From NCBI GenBank assembly GCA_947566075.1, contig CANOIM010000004.1:62001-126000 (forward strand): a stretch of 64,000 nucleotides of DNA, written 5' to 3'. Positions within the stretch are counted from its first letter, which is position 1, and each line of letters starts with the position of its first letter. Positions 18,130 to 25,842 of the stretch are shown piece by piece. The notes under the pieces are model-generated. The model saw only the letters and a program-made list of their open reading frames with translations. It was not told the origin of the DNA and ran no database searches. The translations under genes were made by a program, and so were the position numbers. This stretch comes from an uncultured Eggerthellaceae bacterium (GTDB lineage: Bacteria > Actinomycetota > Coriobacteriia > Coriobacteriales > Eggerthellaceae).

Positions 18130-18600
18130 CTAGGAAACGCTCTGGTTCCGTTGCTGCTTGCTCTTCTCTTCCCGGAAATCCAGGATGCGGCCACCGGGCA
18201 CCGTCCCATCATGCTCTTCGTTATAGCGAAGGCGCTTGATATGCCGGGCGAAGGCCTGTTCGATATCTCCATAGGTCATGCCCAGCTCCCTGCAAGCAGC
18301 GATAGCATCATCCATGATGTTCGCCACCTGATCCCGCTCTTCATCAGCCAGCTTTGATGCCATATCAGTGACGAAGACCCCGCGCCCCCGGGTGGATTCC
18401 AGATACCCATCCGAAACCAAGCTCAAGTATGCCTTGTTCACGGTGTTGTAATTGATGGAGATATCCGCCGCCAGGCCCCGCACGGTAGGCAGCTTGTCAC
18501 CCGGCTTCAGCTCACCGGCATTGATGAGATAGGCGATGCGCTGACGCAGCTGTATCCACAGAGGCACATCGCTGGCTTCATCCACTTTGAAGGAGATCAT
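18130..18600 (-). CDS. GntR-family (YtrA type) transcriptional regulator
   Basis: A 156-residue protein with an N-terminal winged helix (VPLWIQLRQRIAYLINAGELKPGDKLPTVRGLAADISINYNTVNKAY) and only a short C-terminal tail of about 80 residues. This is the size and layout of the YtrA subgroup, whose members usually repress their own operon and nearby membrane-protein genes. It lies 22 bp after the NrfD gene. The 18-bp operator at 19597-19614 and its two copies at 16439-16477 are its likely targets, by inference from position. Confidence 0.88.
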   Translation of the reverse strand: MISFKVDEASDVPLWIQLRQRIAYLINAGELKPGDKLPTVRGLAADISINYNTVNKAYLSLVSDGYLESTRGRGVFVTDMASKLADEERDQVANIMDDAIAACRELGMTYGDIEQAFARHIKRLRYNEEHDGTVPGGRILDFREEKSKQQRNQSVS

Positions 18601-18622
18601 GACTCGTCCTTTCTCCTGGCAT

Positions 18623-19594
18623 TCAAGAAACGAATGAGAGAACAGGCTGGATAGCTGCTTCTACCACCAAAAGCCTCAGGAGGAAGCCCCCCAGAAGCAC
18701 GCAAGCAGCGGTACCCAGCAAAAAGAGAATGACCGGATCGGCCAAGGTACCGCCCTGCGCAAGCCGACGACTGAAGACGATCTCTTGGATGAAGGGGACC
18801 AGCAGGCCGATGATGGCGAACCCCACCCAGAACAGGACCGCCCAGCTTCCCACTAAGAGCTCTTCCATAGAACTGAACGCAGCAGCATCGGTGCCCGTTG
18901 CTGGGCCCATGCTTCCACCCGCAGAGAGCCAGATGCTCAACAAGCAAAACGCTCCCACGAGGACTTCTCCAACGATGAGCACTGCATCCATTTGGGCCAA
19001 GCGCAAGATAGAGCTTCGGAACGGCTTCAAAGTACGGGAGGCGAAAGCGGCGACCATCGCCAAGGCGATGCCGCAGGAAAGAGCCGAAAGGGCGAAGAGC
19101 ACAACAAGCCACGGGGTGCCCCAGAGGGGGACAGCGGAAACCCCTGAGAGCATGAGCCCGGTATACAGCACGACACAAGCGCTGGCTCCTGCCGTGATGA
19201 CGAAGATGCTCACCGCTACCGTTCGGGTAGCCTTGAGAACACCTCCCCACAGAAGCAACGTAGCAATTTGGGTTGCCATCAAGATGACGATAGACCAAGC
19301 CCCGAACGCCACGTAGGTAGGATGGGGCTCGAAGAGCAACAGCAGCAGGCGGTCAGGGCGCCCCAGATCCGCCAACAAGCAGATAGCGCCCAACAGAAGC
19401 GCGGCGAGAGCCGCTGCGTTCAAGGCCCCGAAGAAGCGCTTCCAAAGGCCAGCTCCTGCCGAAGCCATACGGCTCCTGAGTGCAGCATCAAGGGCAGCTG
19501 GATCTGCCGCTAAGCTGAGCAGGGCTGTGACCAAGCTGCATCCGGCCCCCATGCCTCCCAGGAACAGATATGTGATGATGAGCTCACTGAGCAT
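18623..19594 (-). CDS. second NrfD-family integral membrane subunit
   Basis: A 323-residue protein of eight to nine hydrophobic helices beginning MLSELIITYLFLGGMGAGCSL, a typical NrfD opening. It is a lone anchor: no Fe-S or catalytic gene is attached, so it may pair with subunits encoded elsewhere, such as module 1, which shares its operator. ATG at 19594 is chosen over the in-frame TTG at 19633 because NrfD proteins start at this helix. The ATG has no Shine-Dalgarno site, but TATGAT ends seven bases before it, which suggests leaderless expression. Confidence 0.8.
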   Translation of the reverse strand: MLSELIITYLFLGGMGAGCSLVTALLSLAADPAALDAALRSRMASAGAGLWKRFFGALNAAALAALLLGAICLLADLGRPDRLLLLLFEPHPTYVAFGAWSIVILMATQIATLLLWGGVLKATRTVAVSIFVITAGASACVVLYTGLMLSGVSAVPLWGTPWLVVLFALSALSCGIALAMVAAFASRTLKPFRSSILRLAQMDAVLIVGEVLVGAFCLLSIWLSAGGSMGPATGTDAAAFSSMEELLVGSWAVLFWVGFAIIGLLVPFIQEIVFSRRLAQGGTLADPVILFLLGTAACVLLGGFLLRLLVVEAAIQPVLSFVS

Positions 19595-19596
19595 GG

Positions 19597-19614
19597 GAAT
19601 ATCATAGGACAATC
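19597..19614. promoter_or_regulatory. third copy of the GATTGTC-CTAT operator
   Basis: On the minus strand it reads GATTGTC-CTAT-GATATTC and shares a 17-bp identical string (19601-19617) with the copy at 16464-16480. It ends two bases before the NrfD ATG and contains TATGAT, a possible -10 element, so repressor binding would cover the promoter. A separate palindrome, TTCCCTT-C-AAGGGAA, adjoins it at 19615-19629. Confidence 0.65.
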
Positions 19615-19637
19615 TTCCCTTCAAGGGAACCAATATG

Positions 19638-19661
19638 AGCGAAAGGGCTCACCCTTTCGCT
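19638..19661 (-). terminator. terminator after the sortase gene
   Basis: A perfect 10-bp stem, AGCGAAAGGG/CCCTTTCGCT, with a 4-nt loop begins two bases after the sortase stop. There is no clear U-tract. It separates sortase transcription from the NrfD operon. Confidence 0.6.
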
Positions 19662-19663
19662 TG

Positions 19664-20716
19664 CTAGAGCAAACGCTCGTCCACCATGCCCTGGACGTTG
19701 GCCACGTCTTCCTCGTCTACCAGAGCATTGCCCTTGGTGATGTCAGACCCGGCGGGCAAGAACTCCTCCACCGTGCCGAAGGTGATGAGCCGGTTCTCAT
19801 GGTCAGGCTGGCTGCAAGTGGAGAAGGCGAACACCTGCTTGATCTGGTTCACCGGCGGAGCGGGCGGGTTCGCCGTGACCAGGGAATCAGCCAACCGCTG
19901 GCTCACATAGGCTTGGAACTCCTCCTGGGTGGGGAAGTTCGGGATGGCGATATCCGTTGAAGCCCCGGGGACTTTATCCAGAGCGAAGGTGGTCACCCGG
20001 AAGTTCCCCACAGGCGTGAGCACATAGACCGTCCGATTGGCGTTGAAGGTGGCCTCATCCTCATAGGTTGCGAAGTGGGCGAACATGGAGCCGTTGTTCA
20101 GATGATGACCGTAGATGACGTTCACCTGATCATTCCAAAGGGGTGAGTTCGATCCTGACAACATGACAGTGCCGTATTCGGCACCGAAGGTGCCTACGGA
20201 ATTGTCTCCGAAGGTGCGCTTGAGGTAATAGTTGTCATCATTCTCACGCCAGACGATGGGGTAGTTGATGACGCTGTTCGGCACGTAGATCCAACCCACC
20301 ACATCAGGGTTGATGGCGCGGAGCCCATCCCAGTCTATCTGGAAGCTGCCCAGAGAGACGATGCCCCCATCCCCTTCGTCTTGGATCTGCATATGATCCT
20401 CAGCCAGCTGGTCGTATTCGCTCTGACCGGCCCAATAGGTATAGAAGATGTAGCCGATGCCGCTCACAGCCGCTAGGAGGACGACCAAAGACAGGATGAA
20501 GAAGACACGCCAGATGCCTCCCCGCCGCGCCCCCTTCGAGTAGCGCCTATCGGCATGCTGTTCCGCAGACGTGGTCTGGACGGGGTTCACCCCTCCGGCT
20601 ACGGGTTGCTGCTGGTATGGCTGCTGATAGGCCTGCTGGGGAAAGGGCTGTGGCTGCTGCGGCTTGGGCGGTAGCGGTTGCCCCTGGGAGCGGGGATCAT
20701 AGGGAGGGTACGCCAT
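19664..20716 (-). CDS. class B sortase
   Basis: A transpeptidase that anchors surface proteins to the cell wall. The 350-residue protein has a Pro/Gln-rich cytoplasmic N-terminus (1-60), one TM helix at about 68-92, and the sortase barrel. The catalytic His is in VIYGHHLNNGSMF, the Cys in FAFSTCSQP and the Arg in ENRLITFG, the sortase B order. The Pro/Gln-rich head is long for the family. No LPXTG-type substrate gene is adjacent. Confidence 0.92.
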   Translation of the reverse strand: MAYPPYDPRSQGQPLPPKPQQPQPFPQQAYQQPYQQQPVAGGVNPVQTTSAEQHADRRYSKGARRGGIWRVFFILSLVVLLAAVSGIGYIFYTYWAGQSEYDQLAEDHMQIQDEGDGGIVSLGSFQIDWDGLRAINPDVVGWIYVPNSVINYPIVWRENDDNYYLKRTFGDNSVGTFGAEYGTVMLSGSNSPLWNDQVNVIYGHHLNNGSMFAHFATYEDEATFNANRTVYVLTPVGNFRVTTFALDKVPGASTDIAIPNFPTQEEFQAYVSQRLADSLVTANPPAPPVNQIKQVFAFSTCSQPDHENRLITFGTVEEFLPAGSDITKGNALVDEEDVANVQGMVDERLL

Positions 20717-20731
20717 GGATGCCTGCCGTTC

Positions 20732-20851
20732 CTATTTCTTCTTCATCTCGTCGATGAAGCCCTTGGCGATGAACGCCACGATCAAGATCACAATGATGGC
20801 GATGATGACGCCGATCATCCACGGTTCCACCTGGATTCCGAATAGTTCCAT
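20732..20851 (-). CDS. 39-residue single-pass membrane protein
   Basis: A short ORF beginning MELFGIQVEPWMIG, with one hydrophobic helix (about 12-31, very rich in Ile and Val) and a charged end (FIDEMKKK). AAAGGGG stands before the ATG. It precedes the sortase gene by 15 bp on the same strand, so the two are probably cotranscribed. The function is unknown; the strong helix and position argue for a real micro-protein. Confidence 0.6.
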   Translation of the reverse strand: MELFGIQVEPWMIGVIIAIIVILIVAFIAKGFIDEMKKK

Positions 20852-20917
20852 GAGAGGCCCCTTTGCTCTTGGTTCCTTGTTTCGCCCATGGTAACACCGA
20901 TGGGCCCGATACAGAAC

Positions 20918-20943
20918 AGGGCGGAGTATTCCTACCCCGCCCT
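20918..20943 (-). terminator. terminator after clpB
   Basis: AGGGCGG and CCGCCCT form a 7-bp GC stem with a 12-nt loop about 33 bases after the clpB stop. No long T-run follows. It would close the heat-shock operon. Confidence 0.5.
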
Positions 20944-20975
20944 AACCCGTTGCCATGACGCAGGCCGCTTGGTGC

Positions 20976-23690
20976 TTAGAGCTCTTCCATATCGAAGGAG
21001 AGTGGCCCTTCCACCCGGCAGCTGTAATCCCCTTCGGCGTTGATGTCTATCAGCACGTGGCTGCCATCATGCAGCTCACCGGTGATGACCGTTTGCGCGA
21101 TGCGATCCACGATCTCACGCTGGATGAGTCGCTTCAGCGGACGGGCGCCGAAGACCGGGTCGAAGCCGTCGATGGCCAAGTGCTCCATAGCGGCAGGGGT
21201 CACGTCCAGCGTGACGCGCCGTTTCGCCAGACGATCGCGCACCTCCTCCAGTTGCAAGTCCACGATGGGCTCTATGGTGGAGATAGACAGTTCGTTGAAG
21301 GTGACGATGTCATCGATGCGGTTCAGGAACTCCGGCCGGAAGGTGTTGCGTAGGGCATCATTGATCTTATTGGTGAAATCCTTCAGCCGTTGAGCGGCAG
21401 CATCCACCGTCATGTTCGCGATGCCTTCCATCATCTCGCCCATGGTCTCGCCCGTGGCCTCATTCGCGTCCAGCTCGGCGCTCTCCGCTGCATGATCGCG
21501 GATGATCTGGCTGCCGATGTTGCTGGTCATGATGATGATGGAGTTCTTGAAATTCACCACGCGGCCCTGACCGTCCGTCAAGCGTCCATCATCCAGCACC
21601 TGCAAGAGGATGTTGAACACATCCGGATGGGCCTTTTCCACCTCATCCAGCAGGATGACGGAGTAAGGATGACGGCGCACGGCTTCGGTCAGCTGACCGC
21701 CCTCGTCATAGCCCACGTATCCCGGAGGAGCGCCGATCAGCCGCTGCACGGAGAACTTCTCCATGTATTCGGACATATCTATCCGGATCATGGACTTCTC
21801 AGAATCGAACAGGTACTCCGCAAGCGCCTTCGCTAATTCCGTCTTGCCCACGCCCGTGGGGCCCAGGAACAGGAATGACCCGATGGGCTTGTCTGGGTCA
21901 GAGAGGCCCGCACGATTGCGGCGGATGGCCCCGGCCACCACGTTCACGGCCTTGTCTTGGCCGATGACGCGCTTCTTGAGCTCTTCCTCCAGGTCTACCA
22001 GCTTCTCCATCTCACCTTGCATCATCTTGGTGACGGGGATGCCAGTCCAGGTGGATACCACGCTGGCGATCTCTTCCTCAGAGACCTCTTCCTTGAGGAT
22101 GGCCCCGGCCTCTTGGCTGGCCTTGAGCTGCTCTTCAGCTTCATGGAGCTGCTGCTGCAACTGCGGGATGCGGGAGTAGCGGATCTCCGAAGCCAGCTGA
22201 AGGTTGCCTTCGCGCGTGGCACGCTCTTCGTCCAGCTTCGCGGAATCCAGTTCGGCCTTCAGGTTCTGCACGCCAACGATGACATCCTTCTCGTTCTGCC
22301 AAGCGGCCTTCTGAGCATCCAGCGCCTCGCGGGCCGTGGCTATGTCTTGGCGCAGCTTCTCCAAGCGCTCTGCAGAGGCATCATCTGATTCCTTCATGAG
22401 CGCCTGCTCTTCTATCTGCATCTGAGTGAGCCGCCGCTCGGCCACATCCACGTCTTCCGGCATGGAGTCTATCTCTATGCGCAAGCGGCTTGCAGCCTCA
22501 TCCATCAGGTCGATGGCCTTGTCTGGCAGGAAGCGGTCAGAGATGTAACGGTCAGAGAGCTCTGCCGAAGCCACGATGGCGCCGTCAGTGATGCGCACAC
22601 CATGGTGGATCTCATACTTCTCCTTGAGGCCACGCAGGATGGCGATGGTGTCTTCCACCGTGGGCTCGTTCACCATGACGGGCTGGAACCGCCGCTCAAG
22701 GGCTGCATCCTTTTCCACATACTTGCGGTATTCATCCAGCGTGGTGGCACCGATAGCGTGGAGCTCTCCGCGGGCCAGAGCGGGTTTCAGCATGTTGCCT
22801 GCATCCAGTGAGGAATCCCCACCGGCGCCCGCACCCACAATGGTGTGCAGCTCATCGATGAACAGGATGATGTTGCCACCGGCTTCCTTCACTTCCCGCA
22901 GCACTGACTTCAAGCGGTCTTCGAATTCACCGCGGTACTTGGCCCCAGCCATCATGGCCCCCAGATCCAGAGAGATGATCTCCCGGTCTTTCAGGCTGGA
23001 GGGAACGTCTCCCGCCACGATGCGCTGAGCCAGCCCCTCTACGATGGCCGTCTTGCCCGTGCCCGGCTCTCCGATGAGCACCGGGTTGTTCTTGGTGCGG
23101 CGAGACAGCACCTGGATGGTGCGACGGATCTCCTCAGAGCGGCCGATGACCGGGTCCATCTTCCCTTCTCGGGCCTGCTGGGTGAGATTCTGGCCGTATT
23201 GCTCCAAAGCCTCGAACTGGGTCTTGTCCGTCTGGGAGGTGACCCGGGTGTCCCCGCGAAGGGCCCCATAGGCCGCTTCGATGTTCTTGCGCGTGACCCC
23301 GGCCGTGGAGAGCAGCTTCCCTGCTTCGTCATTGCCCTCAGACAGGGCGATGAGCATGTGCTCAGAGGTGGCGTAGGAATCTCCCAGCTTCTCCGCTATC
23401 TTCACGGAATTATCAATGACCTTGATGAACGCCTGGGACGGAGCCGCCATGGGCATGGCGGAGCTGGATGCCTTGGGCATCTTCGCAATGGCGTCTTCGA
23501 TGTTCTGGGATATCCATACCGGATCAGCGCCGATGCGCTTCATGATGGCAGCGATGTTGTTCTCATCCGCGTCCATCAGCGCCTTCAAGAGATGTATCGG
23601 CTCGATCATGGCGGCATCGGCATCGGCAGCGACGCTCATCGCGCTCTGCACCGCCTCTTGCGCCGTGACGGCCAGCTTATCAAGCCTCAT
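20976..23690 (-). CDS. clpB: ClpB disaggregase
   Basis: A 904-residue AAA+ disaggregase that works with DnaK to rescue aggregated proteins. The Clp N domain (1-145) is followed by NBD1 (Walker A GEPGTGKT), the coiled-coil M domain (about 400-525) and NBD2 (GPTGVGKT, then the GYVGYDEGG pore loop). ATG at 23690 is chosen because AAAGGA lies seven bases upstream and the protein then begins MRLDKLAVTAQEAVQ, as ClpB proteins do. It is the last gene of the operon, 32 bp after hspR. Confidence 0.96.
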   Translation of the reverse strand: MRLDKLAVTAQEAVQSAMSVAADADAAMIEPIHLLKALMDADENNIAAIMKRIGADPVWISQNIEDAIAKMPKASSSAMPMAAPSQAFIKVIDNSVKIAEKLGDSYATSEHMLIALSEGNDEAGKLLSTAGVTRKNIEAAYGALRGDTRVTSQTDKTQFEALEQYGQNLTQQAREGKMDPVIGRSEEIRRTIQVLSRRTKNNPVLIGEPGTGKTAIVEGLAQRIVAGDVPSSLKDREIISLDLGAMMAGAKYRGEFEDRLKSVLREVKEAGGNIILFIDELHTIVGAGAGGDSSLDAGNMLKPALARGELHAIGATTLDEYRKYVEKDAALERRFQPVMVNEPTVEDTIAILRGLKEKYEIHHGVRITDGAIVASAELSDRYISDRFLPDKAIDLMDEAASRLRIEIDSMPEDVDVAERRLTQMQIEEQALMKESDDASAERLEKLRQDIATAREALDAQKAAWQNEKDVIVGVQNLKAELDSAKLDEERATREGNLQLASEIRYSRIPQLQQQLHEAEEQLKASQEAGAILKEEVSEEEIASVVSTWTGIPVTKMMQGEMEKLVDLEEELKKRVIGQDKAVNVVAGAIRRNRAGLSDPDKPIGSFLFLGPTGVGKTELAKALAEYLFDSEKSMIRIDMSEYMEKFSVQRLIGAPPGYVGYDEGGQLTEAVRRHPYSVILLDEVEKAHPDVFNILLQVLDDGRLTDGQGRVVNFKNSIIIMTSNIGSQIIRDHAAESAELDANEATGETMGEMMEGIANMTVDAAAQRLKDFTNKINDALRNTFRPEFLNRIDDIVTFNELSISTIEPIVDLQLEEVRDRLAKRRVTLDVTPAAMEHLAIDGFDPVFGARPLKRLIQREIVDRIAQTVITGELHDGSHVLIDINAEGDYSCRVEGPLSFDMEEL

Positions 23691-23722
23691 ATCGTTTCCT
23701 TTCATAGTCTTCGCGAAGGGCC

Positions 23723-24151
23723 TTAGCCCTTGGCGAAGAACCTCACAGTTTGTGCGGTGTTGGTCAACCAATGGAACACGGGGGGCAAGTCAGACATGCG
23801 CACAAGGGCATTCACCGGGGTATTCGGGTCCAGCTCAGCCACGCGCCGGGCCAGACGGTGATAGCGCTTGTGCATGCTGTCCAGCTCTGCCGATGCCTCA
23901 TCCAGTTGATTCTGTAGGTCAAGGATGCGCATGACCCCGGCCAGGTTGATCCCTTCGGCTGTCAGCTCATTGATCAGTTCCAGCCGGTCGATATCCGCCT
24001 GAGAATACATCCGCGTATTGCCGCTGGTACGCTGGGGCGTGACCAGGCCCTTCTGCTCATAGGCGCGCAAGGTCTGCGGATGCACTCCGGCCAGTTCCGC
24101 CGCAACGCTGATCATGTAGAGCGGGCGGTTGCGGTCCGATGCAGCTACCAT
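23723..24151 (-). CDS. hspR: HspR, MerR-family heat-shock repressor
   Basis: A 142-residue repressor of dnaK and clpB genes in actinobacteria. The MerR-type helix-turn-helix is clear (MISVAAELAGVHPQTLRAYEQKGLVTPQRTSGNTRMYSQADIDRL), followed by the coiled dimerisation helix (DLQNQLDEASAELDSMHKRY). It overlaps the dnaJ gene by 7 bp. HspR usually needs DnaK as co-repressor, so its place in the dnaK operon makes a feedback loop likely. No canonical CTTGAGT-N7-ACTCAAG element was found before dnaK. Confidence 0.93.
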   Translation of the reverse strand: MVAASDRNRPLYMISVAAELAGVHPQTLRAYEQKGLVTPQRTSGNTRMYSQADIDRLELINELTAEGINLAGVMRILDLQNQLDEASAELDSMHKRYHRLARRVAELDPNTPVNALVRMSDLPPVFHWLTNTAQTVRFFAKG

Positions 24152-25122
24152 GGCCGCACCGCTTCGGGAGTTGCAGCCAGGAAGTCCCCCATGGCCTGCT
24201 TCTGGTCTTCATTCATCTCAGTGGGCACCTTGACGCGCACGCGGATCTTAAGATTGCCGAAGGCTTCTTCACCCTTCGCCTTGATATCCTTCGCACCCTT
24301 GCCCTTGATGGTGAGCACCTTGCCGTCTTGAGTGCCCGCAGGCACCTTGACGCGGACCTTCTTGCCGTCCGGCGAGGGGACCACGATGCTGCACCCCAGC
24401 GCCGCCTCAGCCACGTTGATGGGCAGATCCAAGATGACGTCGGCTTTGTCACGCTTGAAGTAGGGGTGCTCTGTGATGTGCGTGGTGATCAGCAGGTCTC
24501 CCGCCGCACCGCCGTTCTGGCCGAGGCCACCCTTGCCCTTATAGCGCAGCCGGCCGCCTTCGCGGGCTCCGGCGGGAACCTTGACCTCTATGGTGTCCGG
24601 TTCGGGCTTGCCCGGGATGCGCACCGTTACCATCTTCGTGGTGCCATTGAAGGCTTCGTCGAAGGTTACATCCAGGGTGACGGACATATCTTGGCCCTTC
24701 TGAGACCGGCTGCCGCCGAAATCCCAGTCAGAGCCAAATGCCCCTTCGCCATGACGGATGCTCTCCAGGATGTCAGACCAATCTATGCCGCCGAAGCCAC
24801 CGCCGCCTCCGGAGGTATAGGTATAGGTGTTACCACCCGCTCCTCCGAAGATGTCCTCGTAGCTGAAGCCAGCACCACCGCCCCCTTGACCGCCCCAGGG
24901 GATCTGGTTCTCGTTCGCGGTGCCATACTGGTCATAGAGGGCTTTCTTCTTCTCATCCGAGAGCACCTCGTAGGCCTCGTTTATCTCTTTGAACTTGGCC
25001 TCATCGCCGCCCGCGTCCGGATGATGGGTGCGGGCTAGCTTACGGAATGCCTTCTTTATCTCATCTTGGGAAGCTGTGCGCGGAACGCCCAGCGTTTTGT
25101 AGTAATCCGGTGCAGACGCCAT
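24145..25122 (-). CDS. dnaJ: DnaJ/CbpA-type J-domain co-chaperone
   Basis: A 325-residue class B J protein. The J domain (about 6-72) has the HPD motif in RTHHPDAGGD. A long Gly-rich stretch (GGQGGGGAG, TSGGGGGFGG) and the C-terminal substrate-binding domains follow. There are no CXXCXGXG zinc repeats, so it is the CbpA/DnaJ2 kind rather than classical DnaJ. It stimulates the DnaK encoded two genes upstream. Confidence 0.93.
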   Translation of the reverse strand: MASAPDYYKTLGVPRTASQDEIKKAFRKLARTHHPDAGGDEAKFKEINEAYEVLSDEKKKALYDQYGTANENQIPWGGQGGGGAGFSYEDIFGGAGGNTYTYTSGGGGGFGGIDWSDILESIRHGEGAFGSDWDFGGSRSQKGQDMSVTLDVTFDEAFNGTTKMVTVRIPGKPEPDTIEVKVPAGAREGGRLRYKGKGGLGQNGGAAGDLLITTHITEHPYFKRDKADVILDLPINVAEAALGCSIVVPSPDGKKVRVKVPAGTQDGKVLTIKGKGAKDIKAKGEEAFGNLKIRVRVKVPTEMNEDQKQAMGDFLAATPEAVRPW

Positions 25123-25143
25123 AACGCTCCACCTCCTTCTTCC

Positions 25144-25836
25144 TTACTCTTCGGGTTTCTCCCGCTTAGGGCCACCAGTAGTGACCGTCACCATAGCCGG
25201 GCGCAGTACCTTGGTACCTATCTTGTAGCCCTTCTGGTATACGTCATTCACCGTCTCATCAGGCTGGTCAGGGTCTTCCACGGTACCCACTGCCTGGGCT
25301 TCCAGAGCCTCGAAAGCTTCGCCCTTCGGATCGATCACGTCCACGCCATCTTTCTTGAGCGTGTCCACGAACTTGGTGAGCACAGCGCGCACACCATCCA
25401 ACAGCCCTGTTTCGCCATTCTTCTCGGCGTAGTCAATGGAACGCTCCAAATCATCTATCACCGGGATCAAGCTGGTGACCAGCTTCTCGGCAGCCAGGGC
25501 CTTTTGGACCTCTTGTTGCTCTTTGGTGCGCCTGCGATAGGTGTCCCATTCGGCATGGAGGCGAAGGTACTTGTCCTTCCATTCTGCTGCTTCGCGCTGG
25601 GAATCTGCCGCCTGGGCTTCGGCTTCCACCTCATCCAGGGCATCATCCACGATGGCGGCAGCCTCTGCCTCCAGCACTGCCTCTTCCAGCTCTTCTGCTT
25701 CTACGGCTCCGGATTCCACAGCGGCTTCCGGGGCGCTCTTCTCAGCCGTTGCCTCATTCGCAACGGATGCGCCTTTCGGCGCATCCGCGTGAGCGTTGAC
25801 AGAAGGTGCGGCTGATGATGTCTTCTGCTCAGCCAT
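25144..25836 (-). CDS. grpE: GrpE nucleotide exchange factor
   Basis: A 230-residue protein that releases ADP from DnaK. The first 90 residues are an acidic Ala/Glu-rich coil. The GrpE core follows with KDKYLRLHAEWDTYRRRT and ends GYKIGTKVLRPAMVTV, the family's C-terminal signature. It starts six bases after the dnaK stop. Confidence 0.96.
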   Translation of the reverse strand: MAEQKTSSAAPSVNAHADAPKGASVANEATAEKSAPEAAVESGAVEAEELEEAVLEAEAAAIVDDALDEVEAEAQAADSQREAAEWKDKYLRLHAEWDTYRRRTKEQQEVQKALAAEKLVTSLIPVIDDLERSIDYAEKNGETGLLDGVRAVLTKFVDTLKKDGVDVIDPKGEAFEALEAQAVGTVEDPDQPDETVNDVYQKGYKIGTKVLRPAMVTVTTGGPKREKPEE

Positions 25837-25842
25837 GGTTCG

